A model generated the notes under the pieces. That model was not told the DNA's origin. It saw only the letters and a list, made by a program, of their open reading frames with translations, and ran no database searches. Positions 25,885-34,448 of a stretch of 64,000 bases of DNA are shown one piece after another. Within the stretch, counting starts at the first letter, position 1; the number at the start of each line of letters is the position of its first letter. The translations under genes were made by a program, and so were the position numbers. Source of the stretch: Clostridium estertheticum (GTDB taxonomy: Bacteria; Bacillota; Clostridia; Clostridiales; Clostridiaceae); the NCBI RefSeq assembly GCF_011065935.2, contig NZ_JAAMNH020000001.1, positions 1,695,001 through 1,759,000 on the forward strand. The letters run 5' to 3'.

Positions 25885-26715
25885 ATGTCTAAAGAATTAA
25901 TTTTAAAATTGAAGCCTTACTTAAGTGAAAAAATATGGGGGTGGGAGAAATGGGTACTTTCATGTCATGAAGATGGAAAATGTACAATACAAGAAGGTAT
26001 TTATGAGGGGCAAGAATTGTCCGAGCTTCTAGGATGTGGCAATGATTTTCCTATATTAAATAAAATTATTAAAGCAGAAGATAAACTATCAGTGCAAGTA
26101 CATCCAGATGATGATTATGCTAGAAGGGTTGAAAATGCAAATGGAAAAACAGAGTGTTGGTATATATTAGAAGCAAAAGAAGGCGCGACTTTAGTATCAG
26201 GAATAAAAAAGGGCTTAAATAAAGAAAAGCTTAGAGAGATTATAAAAGAAGATAAATTAGAAGATTATTTAGAGCGAATCAATATAAAAAGAGGAGATTT
26301 CATCTATATACCAGCAGGTACTGTACACGCAATAGAAGCTGGGGTAAAGCTTATTGAAGTACAGCAAAATAGTAATATCACGTATAGACTTCATGATTGG
26401 GGACGTGGCAGAGAAGTGCATATTGAAAAATCCTTAGACGTCATAGATTATGAAGGCAAAAATAGTGGTGGCAAAATTGATAAATTTGATAAATTAGAGA
26501 CACCTTATTTTAAAGTTGAAAAAATTATTGTACATAGCAATTATGTAGACAAGGTTAATGAAAGTTTTCATAGCTATATTGTAATAAGTGGTGAGGGCGT
26601 AATAAAAGCTAACAATGTGGAAATTAAATTAAAAGAAGAAGAGACAATATATATATCCAAAGGAGTAAAGTATATACTTGAAGGAAATATGGAATTAATT
26701 AAATCAAGTGTATAG
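25885..26715 (+). CDS. manA: Mannose-6-phosphate isomerase, class I (short type)
   Basis: This encodes a 276-residue cupin enzyme interconverting mannose-6-phosphate and fructose-6-phosphate. The zinc site is visible: Gln71 and His73 in QVHPDDDYA, Glu90 (KTECWYILEA) and the His of GTVHAIEAG. The length matches the short Bacillus/Clostridium form. GGAGGG precedes the ATG. A membrane-anchored hypothetical lies upstream and a cyclophilin lipoprotein downstream; no mannose transporter is nearby. Confidence 0.93.
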   Translation: MSKELILKLKPYLSEKIWGWEKWVLSCHEDGKCTIQEGIYEGQELSELLGCGNDFPILNKIIKAEDKLSVQVHPDDDYARRVENANGKTECWYILEAKEGATLVSGIKKGLNKEKLREIIKEDKLEDYLERINIKRGDFIYIPAGTVHAIEAGVKLIEVQQNSNITYRLHDWGRGREVHIEKSLDVIDYEGKNSGGKIDKFDKLETPYFKVEKIIVHSNYVDKVNESFHSYIVISGEGVIKANNVEIKLKEEETIYISKGVKYILEGNMELIKSSV

Positions 26716-26783
26716 AATTGTTACAAAGCAGTAGTTTCACTTATTTTAATTATACAACTAAAAAACATAAAGGCGGTTTTAAT

Positions 26784-27491
26784 ATGAAAATGAAGAAGTT
26801 TTTAAAGAAAAGTATGGTATTGGTTACATTGATTTCTATGATTTTAGTTGTGGGATGTAGTAATAAGGAGCCCGCTAAAGTTGAAAGTACACCAAAAGTA
26901 ACTGAAAAAGTAGAGCCTTCTAAGGAAGTTAAAACAGAAAAAGGAGCAAATGACAAAAACCCCATGGTTACTATCCAAATGGAAGATGGCTCAGTTATAA
27001 AGATAGAATTATATCCTGAGATTGCACCTAATACTGTTAGAAATTTTGTTTCACTAGTTCAGAAGGGGTATTATAATGGATTGATTTTTCATAGAGTAAT
27101 ACCAGGTTTTATGATACAAGGCGGAGATACTGAAGGAACAGGTGGAGGTGGACCGGGGTATGCAATAGCCGGTGAATTTAGTAGTAATGGTTTTAATAAT
27201 GCACTAAAGCATGAAAGAGGAGTAATTTCCATGGCTAGAAGTGGTGAGCCCAATTCAGCTGGATCACAATTCTTTATAATGGTTAATATTGCTAGTCAAC
27301 TAGATGGTGATTATGCTGCTTTTGGTAAGGTTACAGAGGGTATGGAAACCGTGGATAAAATAGTTTCTGTAGAGACTGTAATTTCTGAAGCGTCTGGGAA
27401 AAAAGAAAAACCTAAAAAAGATCAAAAAATGAAAAAAGTTACTGTAGACACATTTGGAGTAAAATATGATGCAGTAGAAAAAATCAAATAG
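26784..27491 (+). CDS. Lipoprotein peptidyl-prolyl isomerase (cyclophilin type)
   Basis: This encodes a 235-residue exported foldase. The signal peptide ends in the lipobox VVGC with Cys25. A charged linker (about 26-55) precedes a cyclophilin domain with FHRVIPGFMIQGGD and the SAGSQFFI segment, both hallmarks of the active site. It would act on proline bonds of secreted proteins at the outer face of the membrane. The ATG at 26784 follows AAAGGCGG. A strong terminator follows. Confidence 0.93.
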   Translation: MKMKKFLKKSMVLVTLISMILVVGCSNKEPAKVESTPKVTEKVEPSKEVKTEKGANDKNPMVTIQMEDGSVIKIELYPEIAPNTVRNFVSLVQKGYYNGLIFHRVIPGFMIQGGDTEGTGGGGPGYAIAGEFSSNGFNNALKHERGVISMARSGEPNSAGSQFFIMVNIASQLDGDYAAFGKVTEGMETVDKIVSVETVISEASGKKEKPKKDQKMKKVTVDTFGVKYDAVEKIK

Positions 27492-27501
27492 GGTATAGGC
27501 A

Positions 27502-27542
27502 ATGCCTCTAGTGTGTTAAAATCACTAGAGGCATCTTTTTTA
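27502..27542 (+). terminator. Terminator of the cyclophilin operon
   Basis: A perfect 12-bp stem (ATGCCTCTAGTG with CACTAGAGGCAT) is followed by a T-run. Confidence 0.93.
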
Positions 27543-27547
27543 TAATA

Positions 27548-27610
<63 letters not shown>

Positions 27611-27678
27611 CATTGTGCGGAATATGAGATAGTAAAGTATTCAATAATTATTCTAATAAAACTTAACAATAAAGAAAA

Positions 27679-27706
27679 CTCTTATGTTTATTAACATAAG
27701 AGCTTT
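27679..27706. terminator. Bidirectional hairpin terminator
   Basis: A 10-bp stem (CTCTTATGTT with AACATAAGAG) and 4-nt loop lie downstream of the microsatellite, with A and T tracts on both sides. It could end the minus-strand gerQ transcript. Confidence 0.7.
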
Positions 27707-27786
27707 TGTGTATCCCAGTTTTAAAATTATATGTTTTTTGTGATCTTCAATTACCATAGATATGAAGACTTTGTCTTTTTATTATC

Positions 27787-28206
27787 TTAAGATTGACATT
27801 TAAGGTCTTGATTGCTGTAAACTGTTACAAATTTAATAGAGTATATATCACACATTATTAAATCATTTGTAGAAGTTTCTTTAAGGACAATAAAACTAAT
27901 TCCAACTTCTTGTAAAATGCCTGTTCTATCTTGATAGAGATTTGTTCCAAGTAAAAAAGCTACTTTTACATATTTACCTATTTGTTTTGTTAACCAACCT
28001 TGATTATAGAGTGGATTATTTATTATTGGGGAGACAGGTGGAATCTGAAAGTCCTGGTTACTAGGAGGGGGTTGGGGTATAGGGTTTTGCCTTGTATCAT
28101 CAAGCATATCAAAATCTGACATAGGCATCATTGGAGGTTCCGAAAACATAGGATAAGGATTCCACATTGGAGTTCCATTAAAATTGTTAGGTGGTACTAT
28201 AAACAT
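27787..28206 (-). CDS. gerQ: GerQ-like spore coat protein
   Basis: This encodes 139 residues: a Pro/Met/Asn-rich N-terminal half (about 1-65), then a compact domain (about 65-135, YNQGWLTKQIGKYVKVAFLLG, cut to 20 here as YNQGWLTKQIGKYVKVAFLL) resembling the GerQ domain. In Bacillus, GerQ is a coat protein needed for CwlJ localisation and germination. The cell-wall hydrolase CwlJ gene lies directly upstream, only 66 bp away on the same strand, as in the cwlJ-gerQ operon. AAGGAGG precedes the ATG. The call rests mainly on the domain pattern plus this pairing. Confidence 0.78.
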   Translation of the reverse strand: MFIVPPNNFNGTPMWNPYPMFSEPPMMPMSDFDMLDDTRQNPIPQPPPSNQDFQIPPVSPIINNPLYNQGWLTKQIGKYVKVAFLLGTNLYQDRTGILQEVGISFIVLKETSTNDLIMCDIYSIKFVTVYSNQDLKCQS

Positions 28207-28272
28207 AAAATATCCTCCTTAAAAAATTATATTACATCATAATCTAAAGCTGTTGTTGGTAATGCTTTTTAA

Positions 28273-28716
28273 TTAAGTTTTAAAATAGAGTGCTGTGGGA
28301 TTGTAAAAACAATGTTGAACTATACTAACTTGGTAGGTGCCACTACCATTATAAGGAAATAGATATGGACAACCTGGTGCAAAGGGATTAAAGTACCACA
28401 AGGATTCACCTGTTGTATATAATCTATTGCCAGCTAAAGCCCAATCTGCGATGTCATAATGTATCTGGTCTGGTGGACTGGACCAAATGGTTTGTGGGTT
28501 AGCTACGCCACCAAGTACAGAAGTTGCACAATCAAATTGTCCTGGTTGGAATATAACCTTTCTTAGATCACCTTGATTTAGCCTAAGATATTCACCGGCG
28601 GCTACATTAACTCTGTTCATAACTACAGAGGCCACACCTTTCATTCCGGTTTCTCCTTCTCCACCAGCTTCACACTTTATTAATCTAGCTAATAACTCTC
28701 TAGCACTGTAAGCCAT
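28273..28716 (-). CDS. cwlJ: Spore cortex-lytic cell wall hydrolase CwlJ
   Basis: This encodes a 147-residue SleB/CwlJ-family hydrolase without signal peptide, as for CwlJ. The catalytic Glu lies in LIKCEAGGEGETG (near residue 16), with the downstream VVMNRV, QFDCAT and LWYFNP segments typical of the family. It degrades spore cortex peptidoglycan during germination and acts from the coat. The ATG at 28716 is used; a TTG one codon upstream lies closer to AAGGAG. It is followed by gerQ in the same orientation. Confidence 0.9.
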   Translation of the reverse strand: MAYSARELLARLIKCEAGGEGETGMKGVASVVMNRVNVAAGEYLRLNQGDLRKVIFQPGQFDCATSVLGGVANPQTIWSSPPDQIHYDIADWALAGNRLYTTGESLWYFNPFAPGCPYLFPYNGSGTYQVSIVQHCFYNPTALYFKT

Positions 28717-28719
28717 CAA

Positions 28720-29098
28720 TAGTCATCTCCTTAATTTACTTTACAGTATTATTATATTCATGAAGTTAAAAATGGTACTTGAAAAATAAAAGAAATTAAG
28801 GAACTCAAGGTGGTGATTTATTATAAGCAACTAGTAAATCTATTGAAAGTTTGATATAATTAAGTTGCATTTGCGTTCTCGTTTGGTGAGATATTATTAT
28901 TTGTGATAAATAAATAATAGTAAATATGGATTTTGTTTATAAAGGCTTGCATATAAAAAATATCAATACAAATATTTGTATATTTATATATATACTTATG
29001 TTGGACAAGATATGACTATAAAGAGAATACTCCCCTTAAAATTTGGTGGTTATACGTATACTATTAAATAGGAAAGTTATGAAACATTTATATAAGAG
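28720..29098. other. Gene-free divergent region with AT-rich palindrome
   Basis: This divergent spacer between cwlJ and the kinase gene should contain a sporulation promoter for the former. A perfect 16-bp palindrome, ATACAAATATTTGTAT, lies at 28966-28981 and could be an operator. No reading frame or RNA motif was identified. Confidence 0.45.
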
Positions 29099-29113
29099 GT
29101 GAATTTGTTAATT

Positions 29114-30019
29114 ATGCTAAATAGTGGAGATATATTAGATCAAAAATATGAGGTAATTAAAACTTTAGGCAAGGGTGGTATGGGCACGGTTTATTTATGT
29201 AAAAATAAAAGGCTTGGAAACCTGTGGGCTATAAAAGAAGTGGTACAAGATATAAAAAATACAGGCATTTTAACAGAAGCTAATATTTTAAAAAATCTAA
29301 ATCATGTAGGTATTCGTAGAATAGTAGATATATTTTATGGGAATAATAATCTTTACATGGTTCAAGACTATGTAGAAGGACAAACACTAAAAGAGTATGT
29401 TAAAGTAAATGGTAAAATGAATACAGAAAAAATATGCAGGATTACATCGGATTTGTGCGACATTTTAGGCTATTTGCACAATCAAAAACCAGCTATTATA
29501 TATAGGGATATAAAACCATCTAATATAATGATAACGCCCGGTGGGAAAATTGTGTTAATTGATTTTGGTATTTCAAAGGTTTATAAGAGTGATACAGAGC
29601 AAGATACAGTGAGTGCTGGTTCTAATGGATTTGCAGCTCCAGAGCAATATGGCGTTGGAAAATGTTGCGTGCAAACAGACATATATGGCATTGGAATGTT
29701 AATATATTTTATGGTTAAAGGTAATATTCCAACTACAGGCATAGAACCTCTTTTGGATGAAAACTATGAAGCTGATATTAATGATAATTTAAGAATAATA
29801 ATACAGAAATGCGTTAAAATCGATATTGTGGATAGATATATTTCAGCTGAAATATTAAAAAAAGAAATTGTAAAAGTGTTTAAAATGGATAAATATGAAA
29901 AAATGGAAAATTTAAGTGATTATAATAGTATTAGCAAAGTGCTTATTAAAAAAGATGAAAAAAAATTGTGGACAAGGGTAAACTTAAAAAAACTATTAGT
30001 GGATTTTTTATTTTTATAA
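29114..30019 (+). CDS. Hanks-type Ser/Thr protein kinase, C-terminally frameshifted
   Basis: This encodes about 301 residues. The kinase domain shows the Gly loop LGKGGMGTV, the VAIK-type Lys in WAIKEV, the catalytic loop YRDIKPSN, DFG in LIDFGISK, and an activation-segment APEQYG. All key residues are present. It differs from PrkC/Stk in lacking PASTA repeats. The frame ends after a run of eight A (29957-29964). A -1 shift there continues into a membrane helix at 29968-30162. The ATG at 29114 gives the usual MLNSGDILDQKYEV start; a TTG at 29105 lies nearer the ribosome binding site. Confidence 0.85.
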   Translation: MLNSGDILDQKYEVIKTLGKGGMGTVYLCKNKRLGNLWAIKEVVQDIKNTGILTEANILKNLNHVGIRRIVDIFYGNNNLYMVQDYVEGQTLKEYVKVNGKMNTEKICRITSDLCDILGYLHNQKPAIIYRDIKPSNIMITPGGKIVLIDFGISKVYKSDTEQDTVSAGSNGFAAPEQYGVGKCCVQTDIYGIGMLIYFMVKGNIPTTGIEPLLDENYEADINDNLRIIIQKCVKIDIVDRYISAEILKKEIVKVFKMDKYEKMENLSDYNSISKVLIKKDEKKLWTRVNLKKLLVDFLFL

Positions 30020-30251
30020 TTGCAATTTTATCAAGTATTTATATGTTGTATGGCACTAAAAAAGATAGTATAGATAGAAAAACTGCGGATACACCACAGT
30101 TATTGGGCCCCATAGTAGGTTTCACAAGTATAGAACTAGAGGCTATTAAAAAATTACTTTAGTCCCTGTGAAGGATACTACGATAGTACCAAAGGAAAAT
30201 ATTACGGGGATCGCACAAGGTAGAAATACAAAAACAACCATTAAAACTTAA
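29968..30251 (+). pseudogene. Out-of-frame C-terminal part of the Ser/Thr kinase (membrane anchor)
   Basis: The alternative frame begins DKGKLKKTISG and holds one transmembrane helix (about FFIFIIAILSSIYMLYG), then DSIDRKTADT, stopping at 30162. Another -1 shift at a run of six A would continue through LVPVKDTTIVPKENITGIAQ to about 30251. So one or two A-tract length changes separate a membrane-anchored kinase from the soluble form. This could be decay, sequencing error or frameshift expression. Confidence 0.6.
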
Positions 30252-30270
30252 ATTTTAGTGGTTGTTTTTA
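30230..30270 (+). terminator. Terminator after the kinase region
   Basis: AACAACCA-TTAAAA and TTTTA-GTGGTTGTT arms form a hairpin followed by TTTATTTG. Confidence 0.85.
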
Positions 30271-30424
30271 TTTGTTTTAGTAAGAATGGGCGCTTATGAT
30301 TTTAAAAATCACTTTGCTTTATTAATGAATGTAATAATGTGGGAATTTTCTCCTAAAATATCGTTAAATTAATGTTAAATTTTTGAATAAGTCGAATTAT
30401 ATTAAATATTTAATAAAATTAATA

Positions 30425-30451
30425 TAAAGATAACATAAATTTAATCGATAA
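30425..30451 (+). promoter_or_regulatory. Possible sigma-D (sigma-28) promoter for the chemoreceptor
   Basis: TAAA (30425-30428), a 15-bp spacer and ATCGATAA (30444-30451) match the flagellar sigma consensus TAAA-N15-GCCGATAA in spacing and in six of eight -10 positions. It lies 45 bp upstream of the chemoreceptor start. Motility-linked expression is expected for such genes. Confidence 0.5.
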
Positions 30452-30495
30452 TATAAATATAAATGATAGTATAAGACAACATAAGGAGTGAAGAC

Positions 30496-32580
30496 ATGGC
30501 GAAATTTACAATGAAAAAAAATATGAATTTTACAAAGGTTAAAACCATTAAGGCCGTAATACTTATTTCCATTTTACCAATTGTTTTAGTATCCTTAGCA
30601 ATAATGGGAATTTTTACAAACTATACTTCTAAAAAACTCATAACTACAGAAATAGAAAATAGGATGAAACATCAGTTACAAGAAACTATTAATCTAATAA
30701 ATAAAGATATGGAAAAGCATGCTCAAATAGCAGTTGATTTAGGGAAATTTACTGGAGCTAGTAGTTTGGTATTAACAAAGGCAGCAATTACAAAAACGCA
30801 GGAAGAAGTACTTTCTACGAATAAAGACACATTAGGAGTGGGAGTTTGGTTTGAGCCATATAAATATAAGAAAAATATAAAATTCTTTGGACCTTATGCA
30901 TACAAAGAAGCCGGTGTTTCAAAGGTTACTGATGATTATGCTACTGAAAAATATAATTATCCAGAACAACCATGGTATACTATAGGTAAAAATATTGAAA
31001 AAAATATTGCTTGGCAGGAACCTTACTATGATGATACTTTAAAAATGGCTATGTTAACAGCTACTGCGCCGATATATGATGATAGTAAAAATTTTTTAGG
31101 TGTAGCAACTGCTGACATGAGTTTAAAGACTATACAAGAAAATATTAAAAATATTAAAGTGGGGCAGACAGGAAAAGCAATTCTACTCGGAAGAGACGGA
31201 ACATATTTGGCAGGTGTTTCTGAAGAATTAATTATGAAAATTAAGGCCACAGAAGATAAAAATACAAGCATAGCAAAACTAGGACAAGATGTTTTACAAA
31301 ATAAAGAGGGAATATCTTATTTTGAAGATGAAAATGGTAAAAATATTTCATATTACAAACAGATACCAGAATTGGGCTGGAATGTAGTGCTATCAATACC
31401 AGAAAAGGAACTTTATGCTCCAATTAATAAGCTATTGGTTAATATAGTTATACTAAGTCTTATTACTTGTGTATTGGTGACATTGGCAGTTATTATATTC
31501 AGTGGATATATTACTAAAAATATTAAAGAAGTAAATGACCTTTCACATGCAATTGCAGAGGGGGATTTGACTCAGATAATAAATGTTAGAAGTGAGAATG
31601 AGCTAGGATCAATGGGAAACAATTTAAACAGAATGACTAATAATTTAAGAGAATTAGTCAAAAAGGTTACTGGAAGTTTAGAACAAGTAGTAGCAACATC
31701 AGAGGAACTTACCGCAAGCTCTGATCAAACACAACAATCCGCAGAACAGGTTTCTCTAGCTATTCAACAGGTAGCCTTTGGTAGCGTCGAGCAGGTTGCT
31801 ATAACTAATGATACAACAAGGATTGCAGAAGAGATATTTACAGGTATGGAACAGATATCAAATAATATACAAGTAGTAACAAATACTTCTTTAGAAGCAT
31901 CAAAGAGGGCGGAAAAAGGAAATGATGTAGTATCTTCTGCTATAGGACAAATGAATAATATTCAGGGCAAAGTAGCGATGTCTTCGCATGCTGTGTCAAT
32001 ACTTGGAGATAAATCAAAAGAAATCGGAAGTATAGTATCATTAATAACTTCTATTGCTGGTCAAACAAATTTATTAGCACTAAATGCAGCTATTGAAGCT
32101 GCAAGAGCTGGTGAACAGGGAAGAGGGTTTGCGGTGGTAGCTGATGAGGTTAGAAAATTGGCAGAACAATCTGCATCAGCAGCTGGGAATATATCAAGCT
32201 TAATAAATGAAATTCAAAAAGAAATAGTAAATGCCGTTAATGCTATGGATAATGGCACCATTGCAGTTAAAGATGGTATAAGCATGGTGAATGAGGCAGG
32301 TAAATCTTTTGGAGAGATATTAGAGGATATAAATTATATAGCTTCTCAAATGCAGGATGTGTCCGCAGTGACAGAAGAAATAGGTGCAGGGACACACAAT
32401 ATGCTAGGGGCCATTGAAAATGTGGCTAAGATTTCTACAGAGTCTTCAGGAAATGCTGAAAATGTAGTAGCAGCCTCGCAGGAGCAGACAGCACTAATGA
32501 AAGAAGTGGCTAATGCTGCTGAAAATTTGACACAAATGGCTGTGGAACTACAAAGTTTAATGAGTAATTTTAGATTATAG
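30496..32580 (+). CDS. Methyl-accepting chemotaxis protein with Cache sensor
   Basis: This encodes a 694-residue chemoreceptor. TM1 lies at about 20-42, an extracellular double-Cache domain at about 50-305 (including WYTIGKNIEKNIAWQEPYYD and the TADMSL segment), TM2 at about 312-335, and HAMP at about 335-390. A signalling domain has its tip near 520-560 (GQTNLLALNAAIEAARAG, RGFAVVADEVRKLAEQ). Double-Cache domains usually bind amino acids or small organic ligands directly; the ligand here is unknown. AAGGAG precedes the ATG. A strong terminator follows at 32620. Confidence 0.95.
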   Translation: MAKFTMKKNMNFTKVKTIKAVILISILPIVLVSLAIMGIFTNYTSKKLITTEIENRMKHQLQETINLINKDMEKHAQIAVDLGKFTGASSLVLTKAAITKTQEEVLSTNKDTLGVGVWFEPYKYKKNIKFFGPYAYKEAGVSKVTDDYATEKYNYPEQPWYTIGKNIEKNIAWQEPYYDDTLKMAMLTATAPIYDDSKNFLGVATADMSLKTIQENIKNIKVGQTGKAILLGRDGTYLAGVSEELIMKIKATEDKNTSIAKLGQDVLQNKEGISYFEDENGKNISYYKQIPELGWNVVLSIPEKELYAPINKLLVNIVILSLITCVLVTLAVIIFSGYITKNIKEVNDLSHAIAEGDLTQIINVRSENELGSMGNNLNRMTNNLRELVKKVTGSLEQVVATSEELTASSDQTQQSAEQVSLAIQQVAFGSVEQVAITNDTTRIAEEIFTGMEQISNNIQVVTNTSLEASKRAEKGNDVVSSAIGQMNNIQGKVAMSSHAVSILGDKSKEIGSIVSLITSIAGQTNLLALNAAIEAARAGEQGRGFAVVADEVRKLAEQSASAAGNISSLINEIQKEIVNAVNAMDNGTIAVKDGISMVNEAGKSFGEILEDINYIASQMQDVSAVTEEIGAGTHNMLGAIENVAKISTESSGNAENVVAASQEQTALMKEVANAAENLTQMAVELQSLMSNFRL

Positions 32581-32619
32581 CAATAGATAAACAATGATAG
32601 ACTTTATCCTTTAGCTAAT

Positions 32620-32674
32620 TAAGGAAGTATATATTATGCAAGACCTTTTTGCATAATATATGCTTCCTTTTTTT
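32620..32674. terminator. Bidirectional terminator
   Basis: A long stem (GGAAG-ATATATTATGCA with TGCATAATATAT-CTTCC) is flanked by A and T runs. It lies between the plus-strand chemoreceptor and the minus-strand small gene, whose stop codon touches it. Confidence 0.92.
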
Positions 32675-32888
32675 ATCCAATAAAGAAATCTGTAGTTTCT
32701 ATAATTATTACAGGAAATCCATTAAGTTTATGTGGAATAGTTTTTTCTATTTCAGCATTTATTGAACTTACAAAAACAAGGATGCAGTCAGTTCCATTCT
32801 CAATACTTGAAGCAATATCAATTACATAAGGAATTTGGAGCCATTCCTTTCTAATCTGGAATATTAGTTTATCAAGGGACTTACTCAT
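32673..32888 (-). CDS. Small hypothetical protein (71 aa)
   Basis: This encodes a 71-residue soluble protein starting MSKSLDKLIFQIRKEW, with an apparent beta-alpha-beta pattern. AAGGAG precedes the ATG and a strong terminator follows, supporting expression. I do not recognise the family. It lies alone between the chemoreceptor and the NlpC/P60 gene. Confidence 0.65.
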   Translation of the reverse strand: MSKSLDKLIFQIRKEWLQIPYVIDIASSIENGTDCILVFVSSINAEIEKTIPHKLNGFPVIIIETTDFFIG

Positions 32889-33065
32889 ATATATACTTAC
32901 TCCTTAAATTAAATTAAACTATTAATACAATATATGCGTTTTATATGGTATTAATGTGAATTATAAGCAATAAGTATTAGGATTTGACCTAATATAGTGC
33001 TATAATGTTGTTAATTTAAAAAATAGAAGTCATAATCATTTTATAACTTTTAATATAGGGGGATA

Positions 33066-33101
33066 ATGATGAGAAGAATGATGAGAAGAATGATGAGAAG
33101 A
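33066..33101 (+). repeat. Three tandem 12-bp units at the start of the NlpC/P60 gene
   Basis: ATGATGAGAAGA is repeated three times exactly and encodes MMRR three times at the N-terminus. Each unit carries two ATG codons in frame, so gain or loss of units would change the signal peptide's basic region without shifting frame. Confidence 0.95.
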
Positions 33102-34316
33102 ATATTATCTTTACTCATAGCTAGTGGACTAGCTATGTCGGTAAGTGTGCCAATTTTAGCAGCACCACTAAATGAGCAGTTAAATAGTCAAAAACAGCAA
33201 CTTCTTGAGCAGCAAGCTTCATATACTAAGCTAGAGAAGGATTTTGAAAAATTAGAGATATCTATTGAGATGTTAGACTTTGATATTGAGAGTATATACA
33301 CAGGAATTGATAAAGCAAAAGGTGAGATAAAGGATACTGAAAACAAAATAGATCAGACAACAAAAGATATTGCAATTGCAAAAAGCAACATAAAAGGCGA
33401 GGAAGATTTATTTAATGAAAGAATGAGAGCAATGTATATGAATGGTGCAGATACATACTTAGAGATTTTGCTAGAGTCTGAAGGATTAGAGGATTTTATA
33501 TCAAGAGCAGAAAATGTTAAAAAGATTGTAGAATATGATAACCAAATTATTAGTGAACTGAATGTGAAAAAACAAGATATTGAACAAAAGAAAAAATCCC
33601 TTAATGACAATAGAACAAAAATATTAACATTACAAACAGAAAATGAAAATAAATTGGACAAGCTTAATGTAAAGAAACAAGAGCAAGGCAAATTAATAGT
33701 AGAAGCTGAAAAACAGCGTAAATTACATAAGAATGAAATAGCAGAAACTCAGGCATTATTAGGTAGTACTGCGAATCAAATAAAAGAGGCATCAAATCAA
33801 TCGCGTAAATACGAGATAGCAATGGCTACTAAAAAAGCTGAAGAAATTTCTCTATCAAGAGGTATGGTGAGCAATGTAGTAAAAAATGAAACAAAGACCC
33901 AGCCAAAAGATGAACCGAGAAATGAAGTAGTACAAGAGGTTAGTGAATCCCCCAAAGATTCATCAGTTAGTTCAAATGAAGTGATAGCTTATGCGCAAAC
34001 ATTCTTGGGAACACCTTATGAGTGGGCAGCAACAGGTCCAAATACCTTTGATTGTTCAGGTTTTACTCAATATGTGTATGCACATTTTGGAGTTAGCACA
34101 GGTAGGTCTACCTATGATCAGATAACTGCAGGAGAATTTGTTTCACGAGAAAACTTACAACCAGGAGATTTAGTGTTCTTTGGGTCAGGAACACCTCACC
34201 ACGTTGGTATTTATGTAGGAAATAACTCCTACATACATGCACCAAGTACAGGTGATGTAGTTAAAATATCAGCACTAACAAGAAGCGATTATTTATCTGC
34301 AAGAAGAGTTAGATAA
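33066..34316 (+). CDS. Secreted NlpC/P60 peptidoglycan hydrolase with coiled coil
   Basis: This encodes 416 residues. The N-terminus has an unusually basic repeat (MMRR x3), then a signal peptide ending near ILAAPL. A long coiled coil (about 30-255) resembles PcsB/CwlO regulators. A polar linker leads to a C-terminal NlpC/P60 endopeptidase (about 305-416) with catalytic Cys330 (FDCSGF), His378-379 (PHHVGIYVG) and a third His in SYIHAPS. Such enzymes cleave peptide stems of peptidoglycan during growth or division and are often activated through FtsEX; no ftsEX lies nearby. GGGGGATA precedes the first ATG. Confidence 0.93.
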   Translation: MMRRMMRRMMRRILSLLIASGLAMSVSVPILAAPLNEQLNSQKQQLLEQQASYTKLEKDFEKLEISIEMLDFDIESIYTGIDKAKGEIKDTENKIDQTTKDIAIAKSNIKGEEDLFNERMRAMYMNGADTYLEILLESEGLEDFISRAENVKKIVEYDNQIISELNVKKQDIEQKKKSLNDNRTKILTLQTENENKLDKLNVKKQEQGKLIVEAEKQRKLHKNEIAETQALLGSTANQIKEASNQSRKYEIAMATKKAEEISLSRGMVSNVVKNETKTQPKDEPRNEVVQEVSESPKDSSVSSNEVIAYAQTFLGTPYEWAATGPNTFDCSGFTQYVYAHFGVSTGRSTYDQITAGEFVSRENLQPGDLVFFGSGTPHHVGIYVGNNSYIHAPSTGDVVKISALTRSDYLSARRVR

Positions 34317-34336
34317 TAAAATAATTTGAATCAAAT

Positions 34337-34385
34337 AAAAATACAGGCATACTTGTGTAAAAACAACTGCCTGTATTTTTTTGAA
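34337..34385 (+). terminator. Terminator after the NlpC/P60 gene
   Basis: AAATACAGGCA and TGCCTGTATTT arms flank an 18-nt loop and are followed by a T-run. Confidence 0.88.
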
Positions 34386-34448
34386 TTTTAGATAGTAATT
34401 ATGAAAATAATTCTATTAATTAATAATAGTAGCCTCATATTTAGAAAG

